From Psoroptes ovis (lineage: Eukaryota > Arthropoda > Arachnida > Sarcoptiformes > Psoroptidae), in the NCBI GenBank assembly GCA_002943765.1, contig PQWQ01000016.1, positions 620,001-684,000 of the forward strand: a stretch of 64,000 nt of DNA, read 5' to 3'. The first letter of the stretch is position 1, and each line of letters starts with the position of its first letter. The position numbers were made by a program, and so were the translations under genes. The notes beneath the pieces were generated by a model. That model had not been told where the DNA came from. It ran no database searches and saw nothing but the letters and a program-made list of their open reading frames with translations. Below, piece after piece: positions 38,226 to 51,597 of the stretch.

Positions 38226-41081
38226 TCAAATCTGTGTAAACATGTAATATGTTGATCTCGACGAAGACGCTGATGATGATGATGATTGATTTGTTTTATT
38301 TGTTGTATTTGAATTAATGCTGCTGCTGCTGTTGTTGGGGTTATTATTATTATTATTATTCAATGAAGGTCGATCAATCATCATCGTCATATTATCATTA
38401 ATAATTGGACTAGCAATCACATTAATCGGTTGAACATTATCATTAGTCTTGATTTTTGAATTATTTTGTTTGTTGTTATTTGTTTGAGCTATTGCTGCTG
38501 CTGTGGCTGCTATCAATGGTGAGGTTTGTGATGATGTATCATCATCATCTATTGTACTGTTATTTATATTCAAATTATTATTATGGTTATTGATCACATT
38601 TGAACTATCTAAATCATTATCATCATAAATATTCACAGTATAATTATTATCATTTGTAGCATTATTATAATTATGATTATTGTTATGGTGGCTAATATCA
38701 TTATATTTATTTCTATTTTTTCTTGTTGTCGATGTTCGTAATGTTGTTGCTGTTATATTTGTTGTTTGTTGTGGTAACATTATTGAACGATAATCATGAA
38801 AATCGAAATCAATAAAATCGGCTGCCGTTGATTTTTCAATGAATGAAATTTCTTCATTCAATATTGGTGATGACATTGTACGAAATATACGTGGTACTTG
38901 AATATTTTCCAATTGTTCAAGAATCTTGAATTATTATTATTATTATTATTGGGGAAAATGAATTGAAAAATAATTATAATTGATTCAATTAGAAATTTAA
39001 TTCAATAATATACCTCTGTGAATAATGGCCTTCGTTCAATATTTAAATGTATACAATTTTCAATAATTTTAATAAATTTTTTAGGAATTCCGTCACGTGT
39101 TTTGGTTAAATCAGGCCTCAAACGGCCACAACCAACCATATAAAGTATTTGATGTGGATTATTAATATGTTGATATGGTAATGTACCAGTGGCTAATTCA
39201 TAGAGAACAATTCCATAACCATAAACATCACTTTGAAATGTATATGGATTTGGGCTACTCATTCGTATTACTTCAGGTGCCATCCATAATATTGAGCCTG
39301 TTGGTTGATTGATACGTTGTGAACCATCCCATTGTGATTTGACAGTTGCTAATCCAAAATCACCAATTTTCACTGTATAATCTTTGTGTAGAAAAATGTC
39401 TGCAGAATCAAATAGAGTAAGATTGATGTGAAATTCATAATCAAATCAAATCGTATTGATGATTTAAACAACTGATTAAAAAAAACTCAACTGTTTGATT
39501 TAAGATCACGATGAATAATTTTCTTGGCATGTAAATAATCCATTCCATTAGCTGTTTGCCGTGCAATATCAAGTATTTGTAATATTTCAAATTTATATTC
39601 CATCACATGTAAATGTTTGTACAAAGATGAGCCTTCACACCATTGTGTGACTATTGTTAGATGAGGTTTCGAAACATAACCCATAAATAATATTATATTA
39701 ACATGACGTGTTTTCTTTAATACAGCGATTTCATTTTTAAATTCCTATAATCAATCAAATATCAAATCGTTAGTGATTTTCTCAGATTCAATTCGTTAAA
39801 CTTACCAGAAGCTGTGCTTGTGTAGGTTCGGCAACTTTTAATTTCTTCAATGCAACAGGTCCATGCCAATGGCCTCGATACACGGTGCCATATGAACCAG
39901 AACCAATACATTCACGTACAATGATTTCATTTTGTGGAATTTCCCAATCACGTATTGATTCACGATTTGAATCGATATGTAATTTTTCATCAGCTGAACG
40001 TGGACGATTATTAGCCATCATATGATCACTATTATGATGATGGTGATGATGATGAAGATTTTGTTCTAATTTAGTTTTCTGAACATTATTTATTAAATTT
40101 ATACGATCCGGTTCTGAATTGGTTCGTTTCATATCTTGTTTATTGCCATCCTTATTATTATTATCATCATCATCATCATCATTAGTACTATCAACATTAT
40201 TTGTTCCATCATTATTCGAATCAATTCGAGTCGATGATTGATTATTATGTTGTCCAGCACTACAAATAGGTGATATGAATTTTTTACAACGTTCATGATA
40301 TTTAATACCACATAATCGACAACGTAAACCATAAACAATTAATTTAGGGCATGCATTACAATTTGCCAAACGGAAAAAATCACGTCGTATTTCATGTGTT
40401 ATGAAACGTACTTCAATATTACGACTTATTAGATGTGTTACTTCAACATCCCAATCGATCGATTTTCTTTATTGATTTTTAATCAAGAAAATAAAAAATT
40501 AAATCATATTTAAATTAAAATAAATAGATATTATATACATACCCTGTATCAAAATAACAAACATAACAATCATCACTTGTTAGCAAACGTTTTTTCATTG
40601 CTTTTTGTAATGCATCACGTATTGTTGGACCACCATTAAACAATGAATATGATTCACCATTATTACCATTATTATTATTACAATTAAATTGATTATGTAA
40701 ATTAATTTCAACAATTGTACGTTGTTCATTTGGCATATGAACATTTAACAATATTTTATTCGGTATCATTAATGAATTTGTTTTTAATTCATTTTCAATA
40801 TTATTATTATTATTATTACTGCTCATATTATTATTGGTATTAATCAATGATTGTTGATTTTGATTTAATGAATAATTTCTATTTTCATTATTAATTACAC
40901 GATAATTAATTGGTAATGATGATTTATTATTTGTTGTTGTTGTTGTTAATGTTGTCGGTGCCATCATTGTCATTGATGTATTTCGATTATTATTTTCATT
41001 ATTAATAATATGACTCACACTTGTTGCTGCTGCTGATGTTGATGTTGTTTGATGATTATCCATGGTTTCAAATTGTACCAT
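38226..41081 (-). CDS. Raf: RAF-family serine/threonine kinase
   Basis: Five exons (40543-41081, 39806-40466, 39492-39744, 39014-39399, 38226-38924) join in phase to 845 residues. An Asn-rich N-terminus is followed by a Ras-binding domain (about 109-180, from KILLNVHMPNEQRTIVEI to DDCYVCYFDTG). A C1 zinc finger follows (about 201-245; H-x12-C-NAC-PKLIVYGLRC-RLC-GIKYHERC-KKF-ISPIC). The kinase (about 355-620) has the glycine loop GSGSYGTVYRG, Lys in VALKKLKV, catalytic HRDLKSN, activation segment IGDFGLATVKSQWDGS and WMAPEV. Two 14-3-3 motifs are conserved: KRTNSEP before the kinase and FRTMSSP after it. This is RAF rather than KSR because the catalytic Lys and HRD are intact. It should link Ras to MEK. 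The C-terminal ~200 residues are an Asn/Ser-rich extension. Confidence 0.95.
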
Positions 41082-43876
41082 GTTTGTTCTATATATTTTT
41101 TCTTTCGTTTGTTTCTTTCACTTTGATTTATTTTTATTTATTTATTCAATGATTCAATTATTCATTCATTAAATTGTACTAATAGAAAACTGTGTTGTTA
41201 CTTGTATTATCTTTGATTAATATTTTCCCCTTTTCTACCAAAAAAAATCGAAAAGCGTTGTTATATCGGGAGAAATTCATATAAGAAAATGAATGAATGA
41301 ATGAATACATAATTACATACACACAAACATATTAACATGAAAAAAAATTTAAAATAAGAAAATAAAAAAACAACAAATAAATAAACATTTTTACATACCA
41401 TAAATATTTTCACCAAAATATATGTGTATGTATATTTACAAACAACTCACATAAAGAAATTATTAAATGTTTGATAATGATTATTGATTAATACACACAC
41501 ACACACACAAACAAACAATAATTATTGATTTATTGATTGATTGATTCAATTCAATTTGTTCACAAATTAATGATCAGATTCAATTTCAATTGAGAATTTA
41601 CACGTTGAATATATATTGATTGATTGATTGATTGATTTATTAATTTTTGAAAAAATAAAAATAAAATAACTAATTATCATCATTATTTGTTTGTTTGTTT
41701 GTTATAGAAAAATTCAATGTTATTGTCAAGTCATACATACATACATACACAATACACAGACATACACACACAAAAATGAATAAATAAATAAATAAACAAC
41801 CAAATCAAACCAAACCAAACAAACAAACAAACCAACAATTGCACAAATAGTTTTAATGTTCAATAAATAAAATCAAATAAATAATAAATAAAAGATTCTT
41901 GATTATTCTTGAATTTTATGCTGCTTATAATGATGATGATAATTGATGAATACATTTATACGACATGTCTTATGTCTCGTTGGTATGTTTGTGTATGTGT
42001 GTGTGTTTGTTTACGTATATGTCATTATCAAACAATAATATCAATTAATTATGATGATGACAATAATTAAAGATCTATTTTAATGATTAATCACTTGTAA
42101 AAGAATCAATATTCTCGTTGCTTTGTACCAAATAAAAATCACATGTATTTTATCGTATTTTCAATGAAATAATTCAAGTTGAACTTTTAAATTTCAAATT
42201 GGATTTTGAAGATTGATTTGAATCAATAGCCAGATCAAATCATAAATCAAAGATGAATCAAACAATTCAATTCAAAGATCAAATCTAATTCTTTTTATAT
42301 TCAAATAATTCAAATCATTATTTGAATTTGTAGGGTTTATTATTTGTTTTGTTTGTGTGTGTTGAATTTATTCATATTTTATATTTTCATTTTTGATCTA
42401 ATGTTCAATATATTCAATTCAATATATTGAAAATATTGAATTGGTTATGAGGTTGATGGTTATTGTTTGTTTGTTTGTTTGTTTGTTATTTTATTGTTCT
42501 TATTACTTGTGCATTTATTGTTTGTTTGTATGTGTGTTTGGTTGTCGTATACCCAACATGATGATGAATATCACCATCACCATCATCATCATCAACAACA
42601 ACAACAGAAACAATAACAAACAGTATTAATCATAGCCAAACATACACACAGACACACACACACACACAGTGGAAATATTTCTTCATTTCAATTTTTCTAC
42701 TTCTTGGAGCTCAACCAACTCTTTGTGCTTATATATTTATGTGTATATCTATGTGTGCGTATTATGATGATAAGGATTTGAAAGCTTGTTGCATTTTGCT
42801 TGTGTATGCATTTTATTTTGAATGCTACAAGTGTCTATGGCTTAGTGTTTGTGTTTGTGCGTATGCGTGTATTGACTATGCGCGCATATTATTTTTTAAA
42901 ATGAATGAAAGATCTTTGCACACCTCATAAATGTGTGTAAGGTGGTGGTTGTTGTTGTTGTTGCTGTTGTAATTGTGGTGGTTATGGTGGTGGTGGTGGC
43001 GGTATTGGTCGGAAAAATATTTGTCTAAATCTTATTTTTTTTTGATTTAAATTTATCTCGAAAGATTACTGCTGCTGCTTAATGAATGAAATGGTAAAAT
43101 TTTTAAAATTTCAAATAATGAATTGATGAATATAAATATATTTAAAATGTCATTGAATGTTAAGTGGTGGTTGTTTTTTTTTGTGTTCGAATCTTGTATG
43201 GTATTTTGAATGCTTTGTGTGGTATTCGAATATTTAGTTTGTTCAAATGATTGTGGTATTTGCCAGTGGTAGTGGTTGTGCATTGGTTTAACATTTTTTT
43301 TTTTTTTTTTTGATATTTGAATTTTTGAAATTTGAAATTTAAAATTTTCAAATTTCAAAGGTCTTTACCTTTTATATTAAAGCATGGAAAAATATCAATT
43401 TAATCATTCGGATTGATTGAAAATTTATTCAATTTCAATTGAATTTTAAATGGAATGTTTCAATGTTTGAATTGAAATTAATGATTTATCAATCAATTAA
43501 TTCATATATTATAATGATTATTGGAATTATCATTTTTATATCAAATTTGTTATAATTTGATTATCTTTATTTGATTCGAGTGCAATTTCACAGATATTAA
43601 TTTAAAGGAAAAAAATGAAATGAAATGAAATGAATAAATGTCATATCAACTTACATATTTTCAATGATAATCGAATTATTCATTGATTATTTCACCAATA
43701 TATATTCACATGTCATGAATAGCGAGAAAAAATTATTATTATCAAATCATGGATAATTCAAAACCTAAAAAAATAAACAAAAACACACATTTTTTTCTTC
43801 TATTGGAAAATCATTTCAATAGTTCAAATACAATTTCAAATTTTTTGTGTATGGCACAAATCATTGGTAATTTAAA
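41082..43876. other. Divergent promoter region between RAF and the MRP gene
   Basis: Contains RAF 5' sequence on the left and the MRP promoter on the right. Notable are many tetranucleotide tracts (ATTG near 41618-41637, GTTT near 41690-41702, ATAC near 41735-41750), CA/TG runs, a (GTT)n/(GGT)n patch at 42940-43000, and a perfect 14-bp-arm palindrome at 43325-43360. No gene is seen; the open frames are low-complexity. Confidence 0.45.
43325..43360. repeat. AT-rich palindrome with 14-bp arms
   Basis: TTTGAAATTTGAAA is followed after a few bases by its reverse complement TTTCAAATTTCAAA. It can form a hairpin or cruciform. Similar GAAATTTGAAATTT tracts occur near 24655, 56795-56850 and 59850-59890. 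Confidence 0.7.
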
Positions 43877-46800
43877 ATGGATAATTTATCATTAAATCGA
43901 CGATCATTATGTTTGGAAAATAGTTTCCATCATCATAATGATCAATTATGGCGAAATTTATTCGATTTTATAGATTTATTCAATGATTATGATCGGTTCA
44001 ATTACAGTGACATTAATAATGATGATAATCAATTTCAACCAACATCGTTGATATTTTGGAAAAATGTCAAAACATGTAGTGAATATACCACATTTGTATG
44101 GTTACCATTTATTATTCTGATATTTGGTATTGCATTTGAATGGATCATTTGGAAAACAAAAGGACAAACAATCATCGACAGTGTTCATCATCAATTTTCA
44201 ATCAGTATTTTTAATATTTTAAAAATGGTAAATGGTATTCAATAATAATTATCGAATGACAAATTATTAACCTTTAATAATTATTTTAAAATATTCCAAA
44301 TAAAGGTGATTGCCATAGTTTTATATGTCATCAATATATCACGCGTAATATATTGGTCTCGTTATGCTGATACTAATCCACTTGGATTGCTGGATGTTTG
44401 GTCAACACTTTTAGCCGATGTTATTCGTGCATCAAGTTGGGTATGTGTTCGTAATATGTTTGAATTCATGGAAATTCAATTGAATATTTATGATATTGTT
44501 ATTCTTTAATAGATGATTATTATATTGATTTTGATTCATAATCATCGTAATCGTATTGTGTCATCGGCATCCATATTCATATATTTATGTTTAGAATTAT
44601 TATTCAATATATATCCGTTTGTAATAATCATTATGGATTTATTTCTAAACAATATTATCACTACGGAACCATGGATTATTGATTATGATGAATTTATGAT
44701 TTCAACAAATTTTTTACGTATTATTTTGATATTTTATTATTTAATCATTGAATGTCGAACTGATCAAGATTCATATCGACAAGGATCATTTAAACATAAG
44801 GTTTGATTTTTGATTGTTTTTTCAAAAATGTTTTAAAACATCAATCAAATTTCGATTTTATAATTTATCGTTATCGTTTTTTGCCATTTTTACCATTTTT
44901 GTCAATCGTACAGATCGAAAATCAAGAATCATTATCATCATTTTATTCACAAATAACATTTTCATGGTTCACCGATTTCGTGTTGCAAACCTGGAGACGT
45001 AAATCATTATTTCAACAAAATTTGTGGAAATTAAATTTAAAATATCATAGTGATACGTTATTGAAATCGGTTCAAAATGAATATCAAAAATATAGTGTCA
45101 AAAAAAGACATTTTAATATGATGTTCATATTGATACGTTTATATCGATATCAATTGCTGTATACAGTTTTTCTTCGATTATTATCCACCATATTTCTATT
45201 TATTAATCCAATAATGTTAAATTTGATTATAACATTTCTGAATCCATCGAATGTTGAACCATATTGGCATGGTTTTTTCTATGCATCGATCATGTTCATA
45301 TCGCCAATGCTGGAATCATTGTTGAATAATGCACATGAATATCGTATGAATTTGATTACGATGCAAGTGAAAACATGTATAAATGGGATTGTTTATTATA
45401 AAAGTTTACGTTTATCCAATACGGCCAAACAACAATTTTCGACCGGTGAAATTGTTAATCTTATTTCGGTCGATTCATTGCGTATTGTTGATGCAATGAA
45501 TTTTATGAATTATTTATGGTCAGCACCATTACAAATATTGATAGGTTTATATCTTGTTTGGCTACAGCTAAGCTATGCATCGTTAGCCGGTTTTAGTTTT
45601 ATGTTATTGATTATACCTGTTAATATTTTGCTAACAAAACTTATTCGTTCATTACAATCAAAATTAATGATACGAAAAGATGCTAGATCAAAGTTAATGA
45701 ATGAAATATTGAATGGAATCAAAGTGATTAAATTGAATGCATGGGAAAAACATTTCGAAACACAAATCAATAATTTACGTTGGTTAGAAATTAAACAATT
45801 AAAATATATTGCCTATTGTAATACAGTGATGCAAACATTTTTCAGTTCAACGGCTGTATTTGTATCAGTGTTGAGTTTCGGTACCTATTCATTGATGTCT
45901 TTGGACAATATTCTTGATGCTAATCGTGCATTTGTTTCATTATCACTGTTCAATATTATTCGTATGTGATTTTACATACTGAATTTTCTTATTAATTATC
46001 ATTAATTTTCAATTTTTTTTCATCCTCGTCAAAGGTGTCCCACTATCTTATTTGCCAATATTTTTCCAATATTATGGCATAGCTGTTGTATCGGTGAAAC
46101 GTATCAATGAATTTTTAAATGCTCCCGAATCCATAGATTATGTTGAAAAATTGTCAAGTAATAATTCTGACAATCAAAAGCCATCACCATCATCGAATGC
46201 TATTCGAATTAAAGATGGTAATTTTAATTGGATCAAAGATGATCCGATACCAATATTGCAGGATATAAATTTATCGATTAAAAAACGTAGTCTAACAGCT
46301 ATTGTTGGCGGTGTTGGTTGCGGTAAATCATCACTATTGCTGGCAATGTTAAGCGAAATGGAAAAATTAACTGGTCAAATTGAAATTGATGGCCGTATTG
46401 CATATGTACCGCAAGAAGCATGGATATTGAATGCTACGATTAGAGATAATATTCTAATGAATAAAAAATATGATGAAAAAAAGTATAAAAAAGTACTACA
46501 AGCTTGTGCATTACAATTGGATGTGGCAATGTTTGCTGCTGGTGATATGACTGAAGTAAGTGAAAAAGGTACAAATTTATCTGGTGGCCAAAAACAACGA
46601 ATTTCATTAGCTCGAGCTGTTTATTCGAATGCTGACATTTATCTTATGGATAATCCTTTAAGGTATTTTTTCATATAATTTTTAGAAGTGAATGAATCTT
46701 TTGTTTTTTTTTGCCATTTGTCAAACAGCGCACTCGATGCACATATAAGTCAACACATTTATGATAATGTAATAGGACCTAAAGGTATTTTACGAAACAA

Positions 46801-49181
46801 GACAAGAGTTTTGATAACCACAAAGTTATCATTGTTACCTGAAATGGATCAAATTATTTACATGTCCAGAGGACAGATAAAAGACTGCGGTCCATTTCAA
46901 CAATTGATCAAAGATCGTGGCCCTTTCTCTGAATATGTGGCTGAATATTTTCTAGATCAACAAAATAATTTACAAACAGATTTAGATCAAACAGATTCAG
47001 AATTCGTTAATCAAATGGAAAATGAAATTAAACATGTGATTGAACGTGTACAATTATCACGTAGCATTTCATATAATCGAAATCAATCGATGAATGAACA
47101 ACGTTTTCATAGCACCATTGTTAGCGAATCGTTTGTAAATCGCTCACAATTTCGACAATCAAAATCAATTGATGAATCAAGTATAATGATGCTGGAAAAT
47201 ATTTCAAACATTCAACAAGGACAATTAATACAATCCGAAGGAATGGAACAAGGTTCAGTAAAATTTGTAAATTATAAAATTTATTTAAAAACATTTGGAT
47301 GGTTTTTGTGTTCTTGTTCATTGCTGACATTATTATTATCGAATGTGGCTCAAATTATCAGTAGTTTATGGCTTAGTGAATGGTCTAATGATTCATTGAG
47401 ACCTGCTTATGAACTGACTGATGAGCTACGTACCAACCGTATCGTTGTATATTGTATATTAGGATTGATTGAAATATTTTTTTCATTTGTTGGAACACTG
47501 CAAATGCAATTAGGCTGTTTACGTGCTTCACGTATTCTTCACAATCGAATGATTCTACAAATGATTCGAGCACCAATGTCATTTTTTGATATTACACCAA
47601 TTGGTAGAATTTTAAATCGTTTCACTAAAGATATTGATGCTGCCGATCAACGTATAGCCCTTACAGCACGTGTATTTTTCATGCAAATTTATCGTACAAT
47701 GGTTGTATTTGGTTTGATCGGTTACGAATCGCCTATCATTTTAGTGTTTCTGATTCCCCTATCGATTGGATATTATTTTGTTCAAAAATTCTTTATTCTC
47801 ACATCCAGACAATTGAGTCGAATCGAAGCTGTTAGTCGATCACCGATCAATAATCATGTCAGGTATGTTAACTGGATTTATTTTAATATATTAAATTAAT
47901 TTCACATAATTCATAGTGAAACAGTCAATGGTATAACCAGTATTCGTTCATATGGATTAAAGCAAAAATTCATTCACAGAATGTTCAAATTGATTGATGA
48001 AAATAATCAAAGCTATTGGTTAATATTATCAGCTATGAGATGGTTAGGAATACGGCTAGAATTCATGAGTTATTCAATTGTATTTTTAGCAACACTAATG
48101 GCCGTTTTATCAAGAGGAACATTAAGTCCAGGTGTTGCTGGTCTTGCCATAAGCTATTCATTGAATATAACATCCATATTAAATATGTTCATACGAAGTT
48201 ATTCTGATTTCGAAATAAATTTCGTTTCAATCGAAAGACTTGTTGAATATATGGAATTGCCTAAAGAGGTAAAATGATGTCCATTCTTAATATTTAATTT
48301 AATAATTCAATTTTCTGTTAATCACAGAAACAATTATTAAGTCAATTAGCACGAATACCATATGATTGGCCACAGAAAGGTCAAATAACATTTGAAAATT
48401 ACAGTACCCAATATCGACCAGGATTGAAACCATGTTTAAAACATCTTAATCTATTGATTGCTGGCGGTAGTAAAATTGCAATCGTTGGCCGTACTGGTTC
48501 AGGTAAATCATCACTATCGTTAGCATTGTTTCGTATATTGGAACCAATCGAAGGTACAATATTCATCGATGATATTGATGTACGTCAAGTTACGCTGGAA
48601 ACATTACGACGATCATTGACAATAGTACCACAAGATCCAATCATATTTACAGCATCATTAAGACGAAACTTGGACATATTATCACAATATTCGGATGAAC
48701 AATGTTTACAAGCACTGAAAGATGCACATTTAAATGATTTTTTTAAAAGTATTAATTATGATTTAAATTATATGTTGACCAATAATGAAACCCTTAGTGT
48801 TGGACAACAACAATTAATATGTTTGGCAAGAGCATTACTAAAACGAAGTCCAATTATTGTATTTGATGAAGCTACAGCTTGTAAGTACAATTATTATGGT
48901 CCCATTTATGATAAATTAATCTAATCAATTCTTTAATTTCTAAAAATAAAATAGCCGTCGATCATGATACTGATAGTAAAATAAATGAAACAATATTTTC
49001 AAAATCATTTCAATCCAAAACAGTACTTATGATTGCACATCGTCTCGATAATATTATGAATTATGATCATGTACTTGTAATGGAAAATGGTGAAATATTG
49101 GAATATGATAGCCCAAAACATTTGATACAAAATCAAGATGGTAAATTTTATTCATTAGCAAAAGAAGCGAAAATTATTTAA
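43877..49181 (+). CDS. ABCC/MRP-type ABC transporter with degenerate first ATPase site
   Basis: Nine exons (43877-44227, 44306-44440, 44513-44800, 44914-45961, 46035-46662, 46729-47862, 47917-48268, 48328-48880, 48955-49181) keep phase throughout and give 1,571 residues, the size of long MRPs (human MRP1 1,531). Order: TMD0 (about 1-250), TMD1, NBD1 (about 670-870), TMD2, NBD2 (about 1340-1560). NBD1 has Walker A GGVGCGKSS and signature LSGGQKQ, but its Walker B region reads LMDNPLSALDAH (Asn where MRPs have Asp) and its H-loop reads ITTKLSLLP (Thr for His). NBD2 has Walker A GRTGSGKSS, signature LSVGQQQ, FDEATASVD and H-loop IAHRLD, all canonical. MRPs export conjugated organic anions across the plasma membrane. 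It is tightly followed by SLC30A9 on the same strand. Confidence 0.94.
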
Positions 49182-49568
49182 AAATTTTTTTCAAAAAAAA
49201 AAAATCGTCCTTTATGAATTTTGCCCGGCTACTGCTAGCAGCTGAGGCTTATTTTGAAGATTATTGTTTTGATTTTAATTTTTCATTTATTTCCAATTCA
49301 TTTCTTCTAATATTTTCATTCGAAAAAAACAAAAAAACATTAAATTTATTCATATTTTCTATCATTTTGATTGTTGTTGAAGGAGAGAGAAAAGAGAGAG
49401 AGAAACGAAATAAACAAGCGAAAAATAGAGAGAGACAGATTGAAAGTTAGTGAGTGGTGAAAAACAAAATTGAAAATTTAAATGACAATCATTTCAAATT
49501 TGATGGTGAATCAACAACAACTGATCGATTGTCATAAAAATAAAAAGTTAAAAATCAAATAAATAGTG
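49182..49568 (+). other. 387-bp spacer between the MRP stop and SLC30A9 start
   Basis: Contains a GA-rich stretch (about 49380-49440) and one AATAAA at 49409-49414 that could end the MRP transcript. The SLC30A9 promoter must lie in the same interval. No coding signal. Confidence 0.4.
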
Positions 49569-51597
49569 ATGTTTCGTTTGATATTTGAACCGTTGAATAT
49601 TTCATCGGTCAAATGTTTACTAAATCCACATCATCATCAATCATCATATCGATTATCATCTTCAGTATTCTATAATCTTCATCATTATCAAAATCATTCT
49701 TATCATCGATCAACATTGTTATTGTTGAACAATGTTCGACCTGTAAATCGTTTTCGATTGATTAATAATTGGTATCCATTTATACAATCATTATCGACCA
49801 CAAATGGTTCGAAATCTGATGATATTCATGGTATGTTGATGATAATGTGAAATTCGATCCTGTCACGATCATATTTATTCATTTTTATATTCTTTTTAAT
49901 TTAGTTACACCAAAAGTCAAAACCACCAATACAAAAGAACGAAATAAAGATTTTACATTGGGACGTAATTTCATTACAACAACACGTGCTATGCGTGAAT
50001 ATGCTCTCGATATATCTGATCTAGTCGATCTTCGTAAATTCCAAAGACGTAGTCCATATAATGATGAACCACCAATCACTGTTTATTTGCGTAAAGATGT
50101 TGAAGCAAAGTAATGTTTTTAAATTTTGATTCAAATTACAATTGTTTAATAATGGTTTTTTCTATGATTTAGAGCTTTAGAAATATGGAAAAATTGGGAT
50201 AATCTTAATGAAGAATTGAAACGTCGTAAAGAAAAAGAAGAAACATACAGTGATAGTCTTTTGATTGTAAAAAAATATAATAAAGATTATCGTCGTTTGA
50301 ACACTCCGCAAGCTAAATTTCGTGAACATGTTATGCGTGAAGCTGGACGTGTTGTTATGGCCGCTGTGTTGATGTAAATCGAATTGATTTTTGTATTTAC
50401 AATCTAATCAATTTTCATCAATTGATAGAAATGGTGCAAATTTTGTTCTGAAATTATTTGCATGGCTTTATACTGGATCTCATTCATTGTTTTCTGAAGC
50501 TATACATTCGTTTGCTGATACTTGTAATCAATTATTATTAGCATTTGGTATACGTAAATCGATACAGGTGCCGAATAAAGAACATCCATATGGTTATCAT
50601 CCTATGCGTTATATATCATCATTAATATCTGGTGTTGCTATTTTTTGCACTGGTACTGGGCTTAGTATTTATCATGGTATCGATGGTCTTCTTCATCCAG
50701 AACCTATTGATTCATATTATTGGGCATATTTCATATTACTTGGTTCACTTATTTCCGAAGGTGGTACATTAATCATTGCACTTAATGCTGCTCGTAGATC
50801 TGCCGCATTACAGGGAATATCATTGAAACAATACAGTATGTCTCATCATCAATTGATTAATTTTCCAATAATTATTCCATTTTATTTCGCAGTTCTAACA
50901 GGTAGTGATCCAACATTGAATGTTGTCATACTGGAAGATTTTGCAGCCGTACTCGGTGTTACTATTGCAGCTAGTTGTATGGGTTTAACATCATATTTCA
51001 ATACACCGATATTTGATGCTTGTGGTTCATTAGCTATTGGTGCGCTATTGGGAGTTGTTGCATCGTTTGTCATTTATACAAATGCAGGTGCTTTGGTTGG
51101 CAAATCAATTCCACCGAATCGTATGGCAGAAATTAATAAATTTCTTGAATCTGATAGTATGGTACGGGCTATACATGATGTGAAAGCAACACATATGGGC
51201 AATGATATGGTTCGCTATAAAGGTATGCTTTTATTTTTTGATATTTCTAAATTCAATTAATTTTTTGATGGAATTGATCCTTTGACAAATTAGCCGAAGT
51301 TGATTTTGATGGCCGTAAATTGACAAGAAATTATTTAGATTCAATCAATTTGGATCTTCTTTACAAAGTAAGTTTTTTAAAGCTCTAATTTCATTGATTG
51401 ATCAAAAACAATATTTTTCAATCAATATGAAAATTTAGGAAATGCAAAAAGTAAAAACAATTGAAGAATGTGAAGAATTCATGTTAAAACATGGAGAAAA
51501 TATTGTCGATTTGTTGGGTGCCGAAGTGGATCGTATTGAAAATGAATTGAAAGCAAAACATCCTGAAGTACGACATGTTGATCTTGAAGTTCTTTGA
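49569..51597 (+). CDS. SLC30A9: SLC30A9-like (ZnT9) mitochondrial zinc transporter
   Basis: Seven exons (49569-49830, 49905-50109, 50173-50373, 50429-50835, 50893-51222, 51294-51367, 51439-51597) give 545 residues; human SLC30A9 has 568. The first ~90 residues are basic and hydroxylated with few acids, fitting a mitochondrial presequence. A charged helical region (residues about 155-215) precedes the cation-efflux domain, with SEAIHSFADTCNQLLLAFG (metal-site His and Asp), HPYGYHPMRYISSLISGV, HGIDGLLHPEPI, SEGGTLI and LEDFAAVLGV, where Glu-Asp is the SLC30A9-type variant of the second metal site. The C-terminal domain (VRAIHDVKATHMG ... GENIVDLLGAEVDRIE ... PEVRHVDLEVL) closely matches the family. 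It exports zinc from the mitochondrial matrix. The 57-nt intron 50836-50892 is in frame and stop-free, so naive ORF calling retains it. Confidence 0.95.

Noticed and set aside
39014..39744. Possibility that the kinase is KSR rather than RAF
   Set aside because: The catalytic Lys (VALKKLKV) and HRDLKSN are intact, and a Ras-binding domain precedes the C1 finger, which fits RAF.
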